Assembly: GCF_000315625.1 (NCBI RefSeq)
Contig: NW_005434615.1
Location: forward strand, 444,344-493,045
Reading direction: 5' to 3'
Source of the DNA: Guillardia theta CCMP2712
Lineage: Eukaryota; Cryptophyceae; Pyrenomonadales; Geminigeraceae
DNA: 48,702 nucleotides
Shown: positions 32,312 through 41,924 of the stretch, piece after piece
Layout of the letters: every line of letters begins with the position of its first letter
Numbering within the stretch: the stretch's first letter is position 1
Notes under the pieces: generated by a model
What the model was told of the DNA's origin: nothing
Seen by the model: only the letters and a program-made list of their open reading frames with translations
The model's database searches: none
Program-made: the position numbers and the translations under genes

Positions 32312-34204
32312 AGGTTATTCCAGTCTTTTTGCTGATATTCGGTGACCATTCGAAATGAGTCCGATCGCTGAAAAGCAAGAAAGTCACAAATGCAAAAAGG
32401 CCATGTCAAATGTTTGTATGAGAACATCAAAACAAGAATGATTGAACGGTATGGATTCCTACAGCAGATTTGAGCATCTTCCACAACAGCATCTTTCTAC
32501 TGAAAAGGAGCATATGAACTAACTGTTGCTTCCTACTCCTCCCGCCATCCTCGCTACAAGTTTTCTTTGCAATCAACCCTGTACCCACCACTGTCCGATT
32601 GGACCCCTTTGCTATCAGTCAAAATGACCCCTCCTGTGAGGGGGGTTCCTATGAAGCACCCCTAGTCCGGTAAACCCAATGCAGAAAAAGAAAAGGTCAG
32701 ATACCCCACCCATGAAAATGACCCCACCCGTTCCATACCAGTTTAGTACCCCCTTATTTTACCATTGAAATTTGGGTCAAAAGTACCCCTACCCTCCCAT
32801 GCAGTGGTGTTAAGGTGGCTGGTCTTAACTAACCTTCGATGTATTCACGAAAACACTCGTTTTCGAGCTTCTTGACTGGTGGTTCAGTGAGGGGATGAGG
32901 GTATTTGACTGTCAGCGCATGCCTGACATCCCACTACCCCTCATACCCCTCATACCCCTCATACCCCTCATTCCCTGCCTCATCCCCCCTCATCTCCCCT
33001 CATCCCTGCCCTCATCCAGCACCTGTTCTGGCCAGTGTTCTGCAGAGTGTTCTGGCCCTCATCTGCTGCAGATCTGCTGCCTCATCTGGGCCAGTCATCT
33101 GGCCCTCATCCTCCCTTCCTGCTCCCTTCTCTCTGCAGCTCCTGTGCAGCTCCTGTACTGCTGCTGTACCTCTCTGCCTGTACCTGCTCCTGCAGCAGCT
33201 CCTGCAGCAGCTCCTGCAGTGCTTCTGTACCCGCTCCTGTCTCTGCTCCTGTGCCCTCGCCTGTATCATGCTCCTGTACCTCCTGCTGTACAGCCTGCTG
33301 TACCTGCTCCTGTACCTGCTCCTCTCTCCTATTCTCTCCTCCTCTTACACATCCTCCTTCCTCTACTCTACTCTCGTGCCTATCTCTCTTACTGTCTTCT
33401 CCTGTGCCTCTTTCCTTTTACACCGCTTCTTGTACCTCCTCTCCTCCTATTCCTCCTTCGTGTGTACTCCTGGATCAATTTCTCTCCTGATGTAACTCCT
33501 TGCGACTCATCCTCCTCCTGTACCTCCTGAATTTTCTCCCTCTCCCCTCTCCCTTCTCCCCTCTCCCCTCTTCTCATGTACCTCCTATCTCGTGATGTAC
33601 ATACTTATGTCATGACCCAGTTCTCCCACTTCCTCTTGTTTTCTATCTCTACTTCCCTTGCTACTCCCAGGAACCCTCGTTTTAGTTCTTTGTCTTTCCT
33701 CTCCTCCTTATCTCTTTCCTTTCATTGGAGGAGAAAGAGGTCGAAGGTGAGAGAAAGGAAGATGATGTGAGGCAAGACAAGATGGAAGAGAACTTCAAGG
33801 GCAGGTGTTCGAAATTGCGTCGCTCACTTGTATCAGCTCTAGTTATCGAACACCTCTTCCCACGTCAGAGAAGGCCTTGAAGCTGATGCATGTCGATGAC
33901 TTGTGCCGGCAACGTGATCATGTGTGTTTGGCATCAATGAAGTCATCACTGCTCACCGATATGACCTCACACTGAGCGATTCACACGCCTGAATTCTCGC
34001 CTGCTGGTTCCGTCTGAACTCACAGGTCAAAGTCTCCTGGAGGTTGCGGTGGGGATGGGTCGTGAGGCATCGAAGATCCGACAAGACCACGACTGATCCG
34101 AGCGATCGAGCGAGCGAGCGGAGAGAGGAGGTAGAAACCTCAAACGTCGTTCTCATGAGACATACAGGTTGCTTTCATTCTCATCAATATTATTACAGGT
34201 AAGG
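32312..34204. other. Intergenic region with C-rich and CTG/CTCCTG-rich low complexity
   Basis: 32560-32830 is C-rich (CCCACCACTG, ACCCCTCCTG, CCCCTACCCTCCC). 32930-33000 repeats CTCATACCCCTCATACCC. 33000-33560 is a degenerate pyrimidine repeat around CTGTACCTGCTCCTG and CTGCAGCAGCTCCTGCAG. Several long frames in three phases on + arise from it; their Leu/Cys/Ser composition reflects the repeat and I do not call them genes. 33600-34200 shows nothing. Confidence 0.55.
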
Positions 34205-37200
34205 TTAGCAAACTGGTGACATCCCTCTGCTTCTTTCGCATGCGGCCAGGCACACGTTAGAGCCTTTGAGCACGGATGAGCTTGAGTTGAGGATGCCGAG
34301 GTCGGGGTTCAAGCTTTGCAAGCTCGCAAGTGAGGATCGGAAGGCGCAGGCGAGTGCTCCAGCCTGTGCGTCTCCCTCCAGCCTTTGCAAAAGCCCCACC
34401 CACACGATGAACTTTCCCCGCTGAGAGAGCAACGGCAGGAGACTCGGGTTGTCCAGTACCGCTTGACTCAACGAACCATTCCTGCAGTCAAGAAACGGAG
34501 GACAAGCAGTGCCCAATACAAGCGAAGAATCATCGTTCAACGTCCACAACCTCATCCAGTTAATGTCGATGCCCAGCTGAACCCGAACTGAGCTGAGAAT
34601 GTTTTCTTCCACGCAATACCTGCACTTGTGCGTCTCCAAACGCATGCAAACAGGCAAACAGCGACGCGAGCAATCAGAATCGTACATGCAAGGCTCCATA
34701 TTGTCCGAGCAAGTTCCGTTACTGATCAACAGCCCGTTCACGTCAAGAGCAGCGACACACAGGAACATGCGGCTTCCTTCTGAGCCTTTCCTGGGAACCA
34801 CTTGCAAGTCCAGCAGACTGGAGTTGGTGGAGATTGAGGGATAACCGACAACCTCGATCGCTCCTTCTTCTTCAACCCACGTCCGCCTAGAAAAGCGCTC
34901 TACTACGATACCCGATGATGGAATGGCGCGACTGACAAACGCTGTCCTAACTGACAGCACGCAGCCGACGTACATGGACATGATCTGATCTTGCAGTAGA
35001 AATCTGTCGAACCAATCAGCTTTCCACACGTGTGTCGTTCGTCGGACGGAGATTGTGAGGTTGAAGTAGTTGCCTGACCAACCCATGGAGGAAGCATCGC
35101 GGATCCCATGTAGCGCGCAGTAAGAAGAGGAGTCTCTCGGATAGAAGCTCAGCCTGACCGTCGTGTTGGCGTTTTGAGCAAGGGGAGCGTACTCAACCTG
35201 CAGCTTCGCCTGGTTGCATCTCGTGTCCACGGGACAGAAGGAGGTCTGGGAGGGAAACCCCCCGCACGTGCAGTAGTCTCGTCCGGGAGGGCAGGACGAG
35301 CAGCAGCTCTGCGATTGCGAGGGACACGAGTCGCTCAGCACCGTCTCCGGCATGCACAAGGTCGGGCTGAGCCTCAAGCCCGTCGGGAGCACCCCCTGCA
35401 CTAGGGCAAAGATCTGGACTGAGTCCTGCGGGTTCGGGTCCCTCGCTACGAGCTCGATGACGATCGAATCCGTCGCGCTGATCTCGATCTGCATGGCTCT
35501 GTCCTTGTACGGGTCCCGCCGATGATCCTCAGCGTAGGAGGCTAGAGGGCAAGGCAGAGAGACGGAGTTACGCGAGCCCCTGGCTCTGAGCGAGATGATA
35601 CAGCCCTGCTGGTTCAGCTGGAAGTAAGGTGGGGCCTGTAGGTTGAGGATCCACCGCTGAATCAAGCTTGCGTAATTGCCAAGAGCGTGTTCACTGACTG
35701 ACATCTGATCCAAACAAGAGGCTTGGAAGGCATAGCACTCCAGCTTGGGCCGCTTCCCCACCCATCTGTGGTACACTGACTTGGAGTTGTCGATGGAATA
35801 AGCAACAATCTTGATGTCTTCGTTCAGATAGATGTTCGGGCAATAGCTGCTCCCAGCACACACGGAATCTACAAAAATTCCATTGCCCTCAGTGATATTG
35901 AGAGAATAAGACAAGGCTGTGGAGACAGGAGAGCTGACGTAAGTGAAACTGCTTGATAAAGGTGCTAGGATGGAGCTGTCGCGTGTAGGATCTTCGAGTT
36001 GGTACTGGGGGTTCACCCTTGGCGTCACCGGAGAGAATCCATAGGGAGAGAACCTGCCGCACTGACTCACTTGCGTCTGATTGCTGGTCAAATTGCTCGG
36101 ATATTCTGTGTACAAGTGAATTTTAACATTGTTTGCGCTGGTAGAACTTTCCACGGTCTCTTGCGTGTTATGACCTAAACAAGCAGGAAAGAAATAGAAC
36201 TCTGAGTCAAACTGATAACCAGAACGATAGGTGAAGTTTTCCTGCGAGGCAGTGTAGGTGAAGGTGGGAATAGGGCCGGATACATGAAACCGAACGCAGT
36301 AAGGTGAGCTGAGAAAGCTGTAGCCACCAGCATGTGTCCTTGCCATGAAGCAGATGTTGTCATTCTCTCCTACCGCTTCACTGCGAGGGGTGTAGTAGTA
36401 CCTGCACTCCAGACGAGAGATCTGCTGGAGGTTGCAGGACCCGCAAGGGAGGTAGGGGGCTATCATTTCATTGAAGCAATCGCTCGAGCTGAAACTCTTT
36501 CTCGTGTTGTTGTACCAGAAGTCTTGGCCGACAGCCAACGCAAAGCCTGGTGCTGCTGTGATCAAGATCTCGTCGACTTGCTGCTCAGTGTAGATGATCA
36601 AATCGGCGTAGCAAGGAGCGGAATCTTGGATGTTGCATACGATGTCTGAATTCCAATTCCTCCAATAAGGCATGTAGGGAGAAGAATCTTGATAAAAAAT
36701 GGAGAAAGCAGCTGTGACGACGGTTCCATTGGAAGTATTCGGAGGAATCGATTGCAATTCCCACCTTTCAACATTGTTCCACATGTAGTCTGACATTTGC
36801 ACTGCGTAAACTTCCGACCAGCCTTGAGTGCTTGAGCTCACTAAGTGAATCGAGGGGCCATACAACGGGTCGAAGTCATGAAAGAGGTCCAGAGCGCGGT
36901 AACGTACAGAGCTATTACATCCCTCAAGTTTGCATAGCACGGGAAACAGCTTGAGCATCTGACCGTCATAATCATGCACCTTGACAAAGACATTCCCGGG
37001 CACAGAGTCATGGGACATGAAGATCGCCAAGGGAAATGATATGTTGGGAGAATAAAAGTTCTGCAATCGGAAGGGAGCGAGTGTAGGGATACAATCATAA
37101 ACGTCTTGTTTCAAGCCTGTACAGTTGTTGCAACAGATCTTGACGTAGGTGGTGAGTAGCGAGGGGTCGTTACACATGACCACACTGTCCTGCCAGTAAT

Positions 37201-37843
37201 GCAGATTATACCCACTACAAGGAACAAAAGGGAGTGAAGAACAACTGTTGTGCACTGATTTTTGTTGTAACCATGCTATCATAGCAATGCCTCTCTCATC
37301 CACCGCGATAGAGAAATTCATCACTCCACTGACATACTCCCAAGACCCTTCGAGAGCCGACAAGAGCGTCATGTCATTCACCTGCTCCACTTCCTCGCTG
37401 TTGGCTCCGCAAGCTTCATCAAAGCATGTCCGAACAACTACCTTCCCCAGCTCTCCTGCTTCTGCACAGGCTGAGAGAGCAGCGCTTGACGTCGCTGCGG
37501 ACGCACAATTCGTCAGGTTTGTCCATGCGGATCGCAATGTGAAGCTGACGACTCGCGTGCCTTGGCGGAAGGCTGGGTGGATGGACCAGGAGAGAGAACC
37601 GCCGAGGAAGCGAGAGGAGTTGAAGCAGGCGAGGCAGCTATTAGTACCGCTGCCATCATCGTAGTAGCCCTCAATGCAAGCGCATTGACTCTTGGAGGTA
37701 GAACCGAAAGCACTGGTCGTGAGAGCGGGGCACTTGAGGCACGTCAAGGTCCCGGAGCCGTCATCGTAGTAACCAGCGGGACAGGAAGCGGAGGAGAGGG
37801 CGAGCCAACCATGGAAGAGAAGGAGCAACGTGACCCACCGCAT
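34205..37843 (-). CDS. Large secreted cysteine-rich protein, 1212 aa
   Basis: A single intronless frame. Residues 1-19 are a clear signal peptide (WVTLLLLFHGWLALSSA). Two short Cys-rich repeats follow (CPAGYYDDGSGTLTCLKCP and CIEGYYDDGSGTNSCLACF), similar to the GYY-G-T-C-C repeats of ephrin-receptor-like or TNFR-like modules. The middle 700 residues are beta-rich with many N-glycosylation sequons and spaced Cys pairs, without a family I recognise. Further Cys clusters lie at about 830-880 (QSCCSSCPPGRDYCTCGG) and 1050-1090 (CMYDSDCSRRCLPVC). No membrane segment or GPI-type tail is seen, so the protein is probably secreted or part of the cell covering. That role is inference. Confidence 0.78.
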   Translation of the reverse strand: MRWVTLLLLFHGWLALSSASCPAGYYDDGSGTLTCLKCPALTTSAFGSTSKSQCACIEGYYDDGSGTNSCLACFNSSRFLGGSLSWSIHPAFRQGTRVVSFTLRSAWTNLTNCASAATSSAALSACAEAGELGKVVVRTCFDEACGANSEEVEQVNDMTLLSALEGSWEYVSGVMNFSIAVDERGIAMIAWLQQKSVHNSCSSLPFVPCSGYNLHYWQDSVVMCNDPSLLTTYVKICCNNCTGLKQDVYDCIPTLAPFRLQNFYSPNISFPLAIFMSHDSVPGNVFVKVHDYDGQMLKLFPVLCKLEGCNSSVRYRALDLFHDFDPLYGPSIHLVSSSTQGWSEVYAVQMSDYMWNNVERWELQSIPPNTSNGTVVTAAFSIFYQDSSPYMPYWRNWNSDIVCNIQDSAPCYADLIIYTEQQVDEILITAAPGFALAVGQDFWYNNTRKSFSSSDCFNEMIAPYLPCGSCNLQQISRLECRYYYTPRSEAVGENDNICFMARTHAGGYSFLSSPYCVRFHVSGPIPTFTYTASQENFTYRSGYQFDSEFYFFPACLGHNTQETVESSTSANNVKIHLYTEYPSNLTSNQTQVSQCGRFSPYGFSPVTPRVNPQYQLEDPTRDSSILAPLSSSFTYVSSPVSTALSYSLNITEGNGIFVDSVCAGSSYCPNIYLNEDIKIVAYSIDNSKSVYHRWVGKRPKLECYAFQASCLDQMSVSEHALGNYASLIQRWILNLQAPPYFQLNQQGCIISLRARGSRNSVSLPCPLASYAEDHRRDPYKDRAMQIEISATDSIVIELVARDPNPQDSVQIFALVQGVLPTGLRLSPTLCMPETVLSDSCPSQSQSCCSSCPPGRDYCTCGGFPSQTSFCPVDTRCNQAKLQVEYAPLAQNANTTVRLSFYPRDSSSYCALHGIRDASSMGWSGNYFNLTISVRRTTHVWKADWFDRFLLQDQIMSMYVGCVLSVRTAFVSRAIPSSGIVVERFSRRTWVEEEGAIEVVGYPSISTNSSLLDLQVVPRKGSEGSRMFLCVAALDVNGLLISNGTCSDNMEPCMYDSDCSRRCLPVCMRLETHKCRYCVEENILSSVRVQLGIDINWMRLWTLNDDSSLVLGTACPPFLDCRNGSLSQAVLDNPSLLPLLSQRGKFIVWVGLLQRLEGDAQAGALACAFRSSLASLQSLNPDLGILNSSSSVLKGSNVCLAACERSRGMSPVC

Positions 37844-38397
37844 GCACTCACACTGAGCTCACTGAGCTTATGCCCCGCGCCGTCCCCAAGCCCCTACGCC
37901 AGCGAGCAAGCAACTGCACCACAAGCAGACGAGGAGTTGCCCAAAAACTATAACGGTTGATAACGGTAACCGGTCCTACATCGTGAGGCGGAATTGACAA
38001 GAAATCAGCCAAGCCTTGACAGCGATCATCACAGGTACTAGTCTTTTACTTTCGGAGGGCATGACGAAAGGAATTGAAAGGAAAGCTTCTAACAAACAAG
38101 CCTTACAAACAACTTTCATCCCCTTACCTTCGTCTTGTTTCGTTTGATGGATACCTGGGGCCTGAGCTGCGTTTTTCGGTTGCAACATGCTGAGAAAGAA
38201 GAGAAAAGAGGAGAGAGAGAGCAGAAGAAGATACTAGTTTTTTGTGGCTCGCCAAGACCAACTGATGGCGTTGAGTGATAGAGACTCTGCCTAGACAAGT
38301 GAACAGCTCGACAATGAAATTAGCTGTTGTGAGATGAGCTGTCCAGCAATCTAGAAGCTCCTTGTAGAGGATAATGCCAATACGACATCAGATGCTA

Positions 38398-38660
38398 TAG
38401 TGTTGATACATCATCAGATGCTAGTGTTGATACATCATCAGATGCTAGTGTTGATACATCATCAGATGCTAGTGTTGATACATCATCAGATGCTAGTGTT
38501 GATACATCATCAGATGCTAGTGTTGATACATCATCAGATGCTAGTGTTGATACATCATCAGATGCTAGTGTTGATACATCATCAGATGCTAGTGTTGATA
38601 CGACATCAGATGCTAGTGTTGATACATCATCAGATGCTAGTGTTGATACAACATCAGTGC
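38398..38660. repeat. 24-bp tandem repeat, 11 copies
   Basis: Eleven head-to-tail copies of TGTTGATACATCATCAGATG plus CTAG. Units are almost identical; a few have CGACATC or CAACATC. Because 24 is a multiple of three, all six frames are open or regular, for example DDVSTLAS on the minus strand and MLVLIHHQ on the plus strand. I do not take either as a gene without transcript support. Confidence 0.92.
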
Positions 38661-38817
38661 AGCGATGCGTTCCCACGTTACTGAGACAAAGAAAAAACGT
38701 ACCTCGAGAGTTGGCGGCAATGTTGCCGTTGGTACTCATAACCGTCAGTCAAAATCGTCTACTTGTGCTTGATGGTCGGGTCGCTGAGAGAGAAAGACAG
38801 AGAAAGGGAGGGACAGG

Positions 38818-38872
38818 CAGGTAGGCAGGTAGGCAGGTAGGCAGGTAGGCAGCCTGACTGACTGACTGACTG
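38818..38872. repeat. GTAGGCAG and GACT short tandem repeats
   Basis: Five GTAGGCAG octamers followed by four to five GACT tetramers, just upstream of the triple-PDZ gene. Confidence 0.8.
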
Positions 38873-38935
38873 AGGCAGAGAAAGAGGCAGAGGGAGAATC
38901 TGATCATTGAGGTTTCTAGCTATTCCTTCACCGCA

Positions 38936-40099
38936 TTGAAGCCTGGCGTCATCATGGAACGAGAAGCTCTCGGCGACTCAGATTGGGTTCTTTCTATCAT
39001 TTTGCAACACGCAGTGACACTAGCCCGACAGTCAGAGGAAGGCTTTCACGAGTTGCTGATCCCTCGCAACTCAAGTCCATCAAGCCTCGGAAGCGTGGGG
39101 CTGACCTTTTACAAAGTGTTCAACGGGCCTTGCATCGTATCTAGTCTGCAAGCAGAGGTGCAAGAGGGTGTGTGATTCAGAAATGATGACAGGCGGTGTC
39201 GTACGTTCTTGCAGGGATCGGCAAAGAGCTTTGGCCTGCGTGCTGGAGATGTCATTCATAGGGTTGATGGGCATGACGTCTTGAGCTTGTCCTCGAATGA
39301 AGTGACGGCCCTGATTGTTGGCCCTCCAGGCTCTTCAGTTTCTTTTCAGATCAGCAGAAGCAGGTTCGGAGCCTTCGACAAGGTCAAGTTTGCTCGCCAG
39401 ACCCGACAAGCTCTCGTTGCCCGAGGCAGCAGGGGTGCACACATGGGACGGGGAGCTTTGACGAGTGTGGGAATGACCTGTGCCAAAGTTGAGCATCCAG
39501 GGCCGTTCATAGTGACATCGATGGAACGATCGGTCTGAACCGTCTGTTGAATCTGCCCGCCTCTCAACCTCCTTGGATGCAGGGAACAGCCTTCTCAAGC
39601 GGCCTCGTCCGTGTTGGGCAGATCCTTCATGAGGTAGAGGGGAGAAGCACGAGCGTGATGAACTTAGAAGAACTCGACTCTCTTCTCTTGGGAAGGCCTG
39701 GCTCCCTGGTTCACTTGGTGCTTTCCAGCCATGCGCTCGATGTCTCCGGCAATCAGAATGTAAGACTTGGACGGTCACAAGAGACTGCGATCTCTGACCT
39801 GATCCTCACTCAGTACATCGAATCGCAAGTCATCTTTCGAAACCAGCAAGGTAACGTGGGGATGGAGCTCTGGAAGGGTCTTCATGACGTCTTCGAAGTG
39901 CTGTCTGTTCAGCCCGAGGTCTCCTCTCTCTTGCGTGGGTTTTCCTTTTTCTCACTTACAGGTGAAGGGGCCGGCAGACACCGCTCGCCTGCAGGCCGGA
40001 GATGTCATCCATGCTGTAAACGACATGAGGTCCCAGTCTCCTCCTCTCAGTCACTTGCTGAACCCGATGATCCGCCCTCAGCGCCCATCTGCTGAGTAG
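38936..40099 (+). CDS. Protein with three PDZ-like domains, about 337 aa
   Basis: Four exons in phase: 38936-39157, 39215-39532, 39583-39918, 39962-40099. Three PDZ-like units are each split by an intron at the same place, between the ligand-strand half and the GDV half. Ligand strands: VGLTFYKVFNGPCIVSSL, VGMTCAKVEHPGPFIVTSM and VGMELWKGLHDVFEVLSV. Second halves: FGLRAGDVIHRVDGHDV, SGLVRVGQILHEVEGRS and ARLQAGDVIHAVNDMRS. The equal intron position suggests tandem duplication of one PDZ exon pair. The third domain lacks its last strands because the protein stops soon after. A scaffold role is likely; the ligands are unknown. ATG 38936 is the first Met; ATG 38954 is also possible. Confidence 0.78.
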
Positions 40100-40718
40100 T
40101 GACCAACTCAAAAACTTTTTTCGTGGGGAGCCGGGGTCAAGACTTGTGGTGTGGAAACAAAGGAAGCCCCTCCGTCTAACGCAGCAAGAGCGCATCAATG
40201 CAAGGTCAGACCAAACGCGGTCTGTCCGTCGCCTGTGCTAACTTGAAAGCCTGACCGCAGTGATAGTTTTCACGATTCTTCACCTCGGGGCTTTTATCAA
40301 ACTTTGAATTAAGATATTTCAGTGACTTAAAAAATCAGAACAAGGACAACACCATCGAGTCGCTATTATCATTTACTCCAAGTTAAGTTGAAAATCAGTA
40401 CGAGGACAATCAGCAAACCCTCACTGTGACACTGTCGCACGATCGGACAGCGAGAACCAACCCTTATCCTGCCGATTGCTGTCCCCCAAACTTAACTGAT
40501 CTGGCATGGCCCGACGTAGAGCTTTACAGCACTTCAGTAGTGTGAACGCTCCGGCCCGGAGTAACTCGGATACTACTCAGTGACGAGCCCAGGCCGCTGA
40601 GGCTGAGGCTTGTCAGTGTAGTATCCGAAATAGTATCCGAGATGGTATCCGGCATAGTATCCGAGGTGGTATTCGGAGTCAGATCCGGAGTAGTATCCGA
40701 AGCGCTTCACGTGCGAGC
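40100..40718. other. Intergenic region ending in GTATCCGA repeats
   Basis: Mostly unremarkable, with two similar stretches AAAATCAGAACAAGGACAA and AAAATCAGTACGAGGACAA at about 40333 and 40393. The last 150 bp carry the tandem motif listed next, directly before the SRP40-type gene. Confidence 0.45.
40565..40702. repeat. GTATCCGA tandem motif upstream of the SRP40-type gene
   Basis: At least six imperfect copies of (T)AGTATCCGA with spacers of 4-6 bp, plus one copy in reverse (TCGGATACT at about 40568). The core is the reverse complement of the CGGATACT core at 43283-43376. Confidence 0.8.
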
Positions 40719-41714
40719 ATGCCGGCGAAGACAAAAGAGAAAGGAGGAGAGCTGATGGCGATGGTGCTTGAGTTCCTCGTGAGCTCTGGGCTGAGCAAGA
40801 CAGTAAAGAAGCTAAAGAGCGAGGTCGACCAGGAGGTTCGGACTTTCATCTCCTCTCATCGCATGATTCATGCACGCGAGTCGTTGATAACGTCTGACCT
40901 CTGTGGCAGTTGCCCAGCGTAGAGGGGAAAAGCTTAACGGAGATGTATGAGCTTTATCAAGCACATGGCAAAGAAAAGTAGTCCTCTCATGTGCAATGAA
41001 GTCATCCTATGATGACGACTTTCATTTGCAGGGATGTGAAGAAACGTAAGAAGGCGAAATCAGACGAATCCGAAGCTGACGGAGAGAAGGAGAATGCAAA
41101 GAAGAAGAAGAGAAAGCAGAAACCCTCTACACCCGAAGATTCCGAAGCTGAGGAAGGTGAAGATGAGAGACCCAAGAAAGATTCAGCGGCAAAAGGCAAA
41201 TCAAAGAGCAAAGCAAAAGGGGAGCAGAGCGATTCCGACGAGAGAGCTTCCACATCAGGACCAGTTGACTCTTCATCCAATGAGGCTGACAACCAGAACT
41301 CCAAGAGCAGCACACCATTCAAGCGGATAAAGGAGGAAGATGTCACCTACATGAAGGTACGAGGAGGTCACACGGAAGCTACCCGTCTCAAGGACAACAC
41401 TTTCGAATCCAAGGTGAGGCCTTGAAAGCTTTCTAGTCTCTATACTCTACTAGCCCCTAGCTCTACTCCACCCATGGTCAATATCTGAAGCCTTGTTACC
41501 GCAGAATGGAGATGCGTATGGTGCGAAAGCTGCTGGAATCTTAGGGCAGGTTCGAGGGAGGGACTTCAGGTTTGCTTCGAGTTTAGGTTGTCGGGTTTTG
41601 AAGGAGTCGGGTTACAGGCATGAAAAGACCAAGAAGAAGCGATCGTATCGCTCTCCGGGAGCCATCGACCTCTCGAGTAACTCCATCAAGTTTGAAAGCT
41701 CCGATGATGAATGA
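40719..41714 (+). CDS. NOLC1-like: SRP40/Nopp140-type nucleolar phosphoprotein, about 242 aa
   Basis: Five exons in phase: 40719-40835, 40910-40977, 41032-41413, 41505-41569, 41618-41714. The N-terminus holds a LisH helix pair (MVLEFLVSSGLSKTVKKL). The middle is a Lys-rich then acidic/Ser disordered segment of the Nopp140 type (KKRKKAKSDESEADGE, DSEAEEGEDE). The C-terminus is the conserved SRP40-C domain: PFKRIKEEDV, RLKDNTFESK, NGDAYGAKAAGILGQVRG, RDFRHEKTKKKRSYR and GAIDLSSNSIKFESSDDE. This order is diagnostic for yeast Srp40 and animal NOLC1, which shuttle between nucleolus and Cajal bodies and chaperone snoRNPs. The repeat region is shorter than in animals, as in many protists. The 48-nt last intron has no stop and is a multiple of three, so a retained form would still be coding. 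Confidence 0.9.
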
Positions 41715-41924
41715 CAACACGTGTCTCTTGCCTCTGTGCTTCGATTTCCCTCGTAATCTACAACGAACTTGACGGACCTGCAAGTTCGGAAACGACCTAT
41801 GCATGTTCAGCGAGTGAGGATGTGGACTAGGCTGTATCCCTCTACCATCGGATTTTCCTCAGTGACAATTTTTTCCTTCTTTCTCTTTACAACAAATAAA
41901 ATATGAGATCAAAGCGATGCCTCA

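Larger units (their letters stand above)
37844..38935. other. Intergenic region holding tandem repeats
   Basis: Between two divergent genes. 37844-38390 shows no gene. It then contains the 24-bp tandem array at 38398-38660 and short runs of GTAGGCAG and GACT at 38818-38872. Confidence 0.5.

Noticed and set aside
32895-33530. Long overlapping + strand frames rich in Leu, Cys and Ser
   Set aside because: Three phases are open at once over a degenerate CTGTACCTGCTCCTG repeat; the proteins only mirror the repeat and have no domain.
38395-38739. 115-codon minus-strand frame with DDVSTLAS units
   Set aside because: The 24-bp unit keeps all frames open, so an ORF is expected by chance; no flanking unique domain or splice evidence.
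39760-39781. Possible intron GTAAG...ACAAG inside the triple-PDZ gene
   Set aside because: Only 22 bp, far below the 41-bp minimum elsewhere; reading through keeps the frame and gives plausible sequence.
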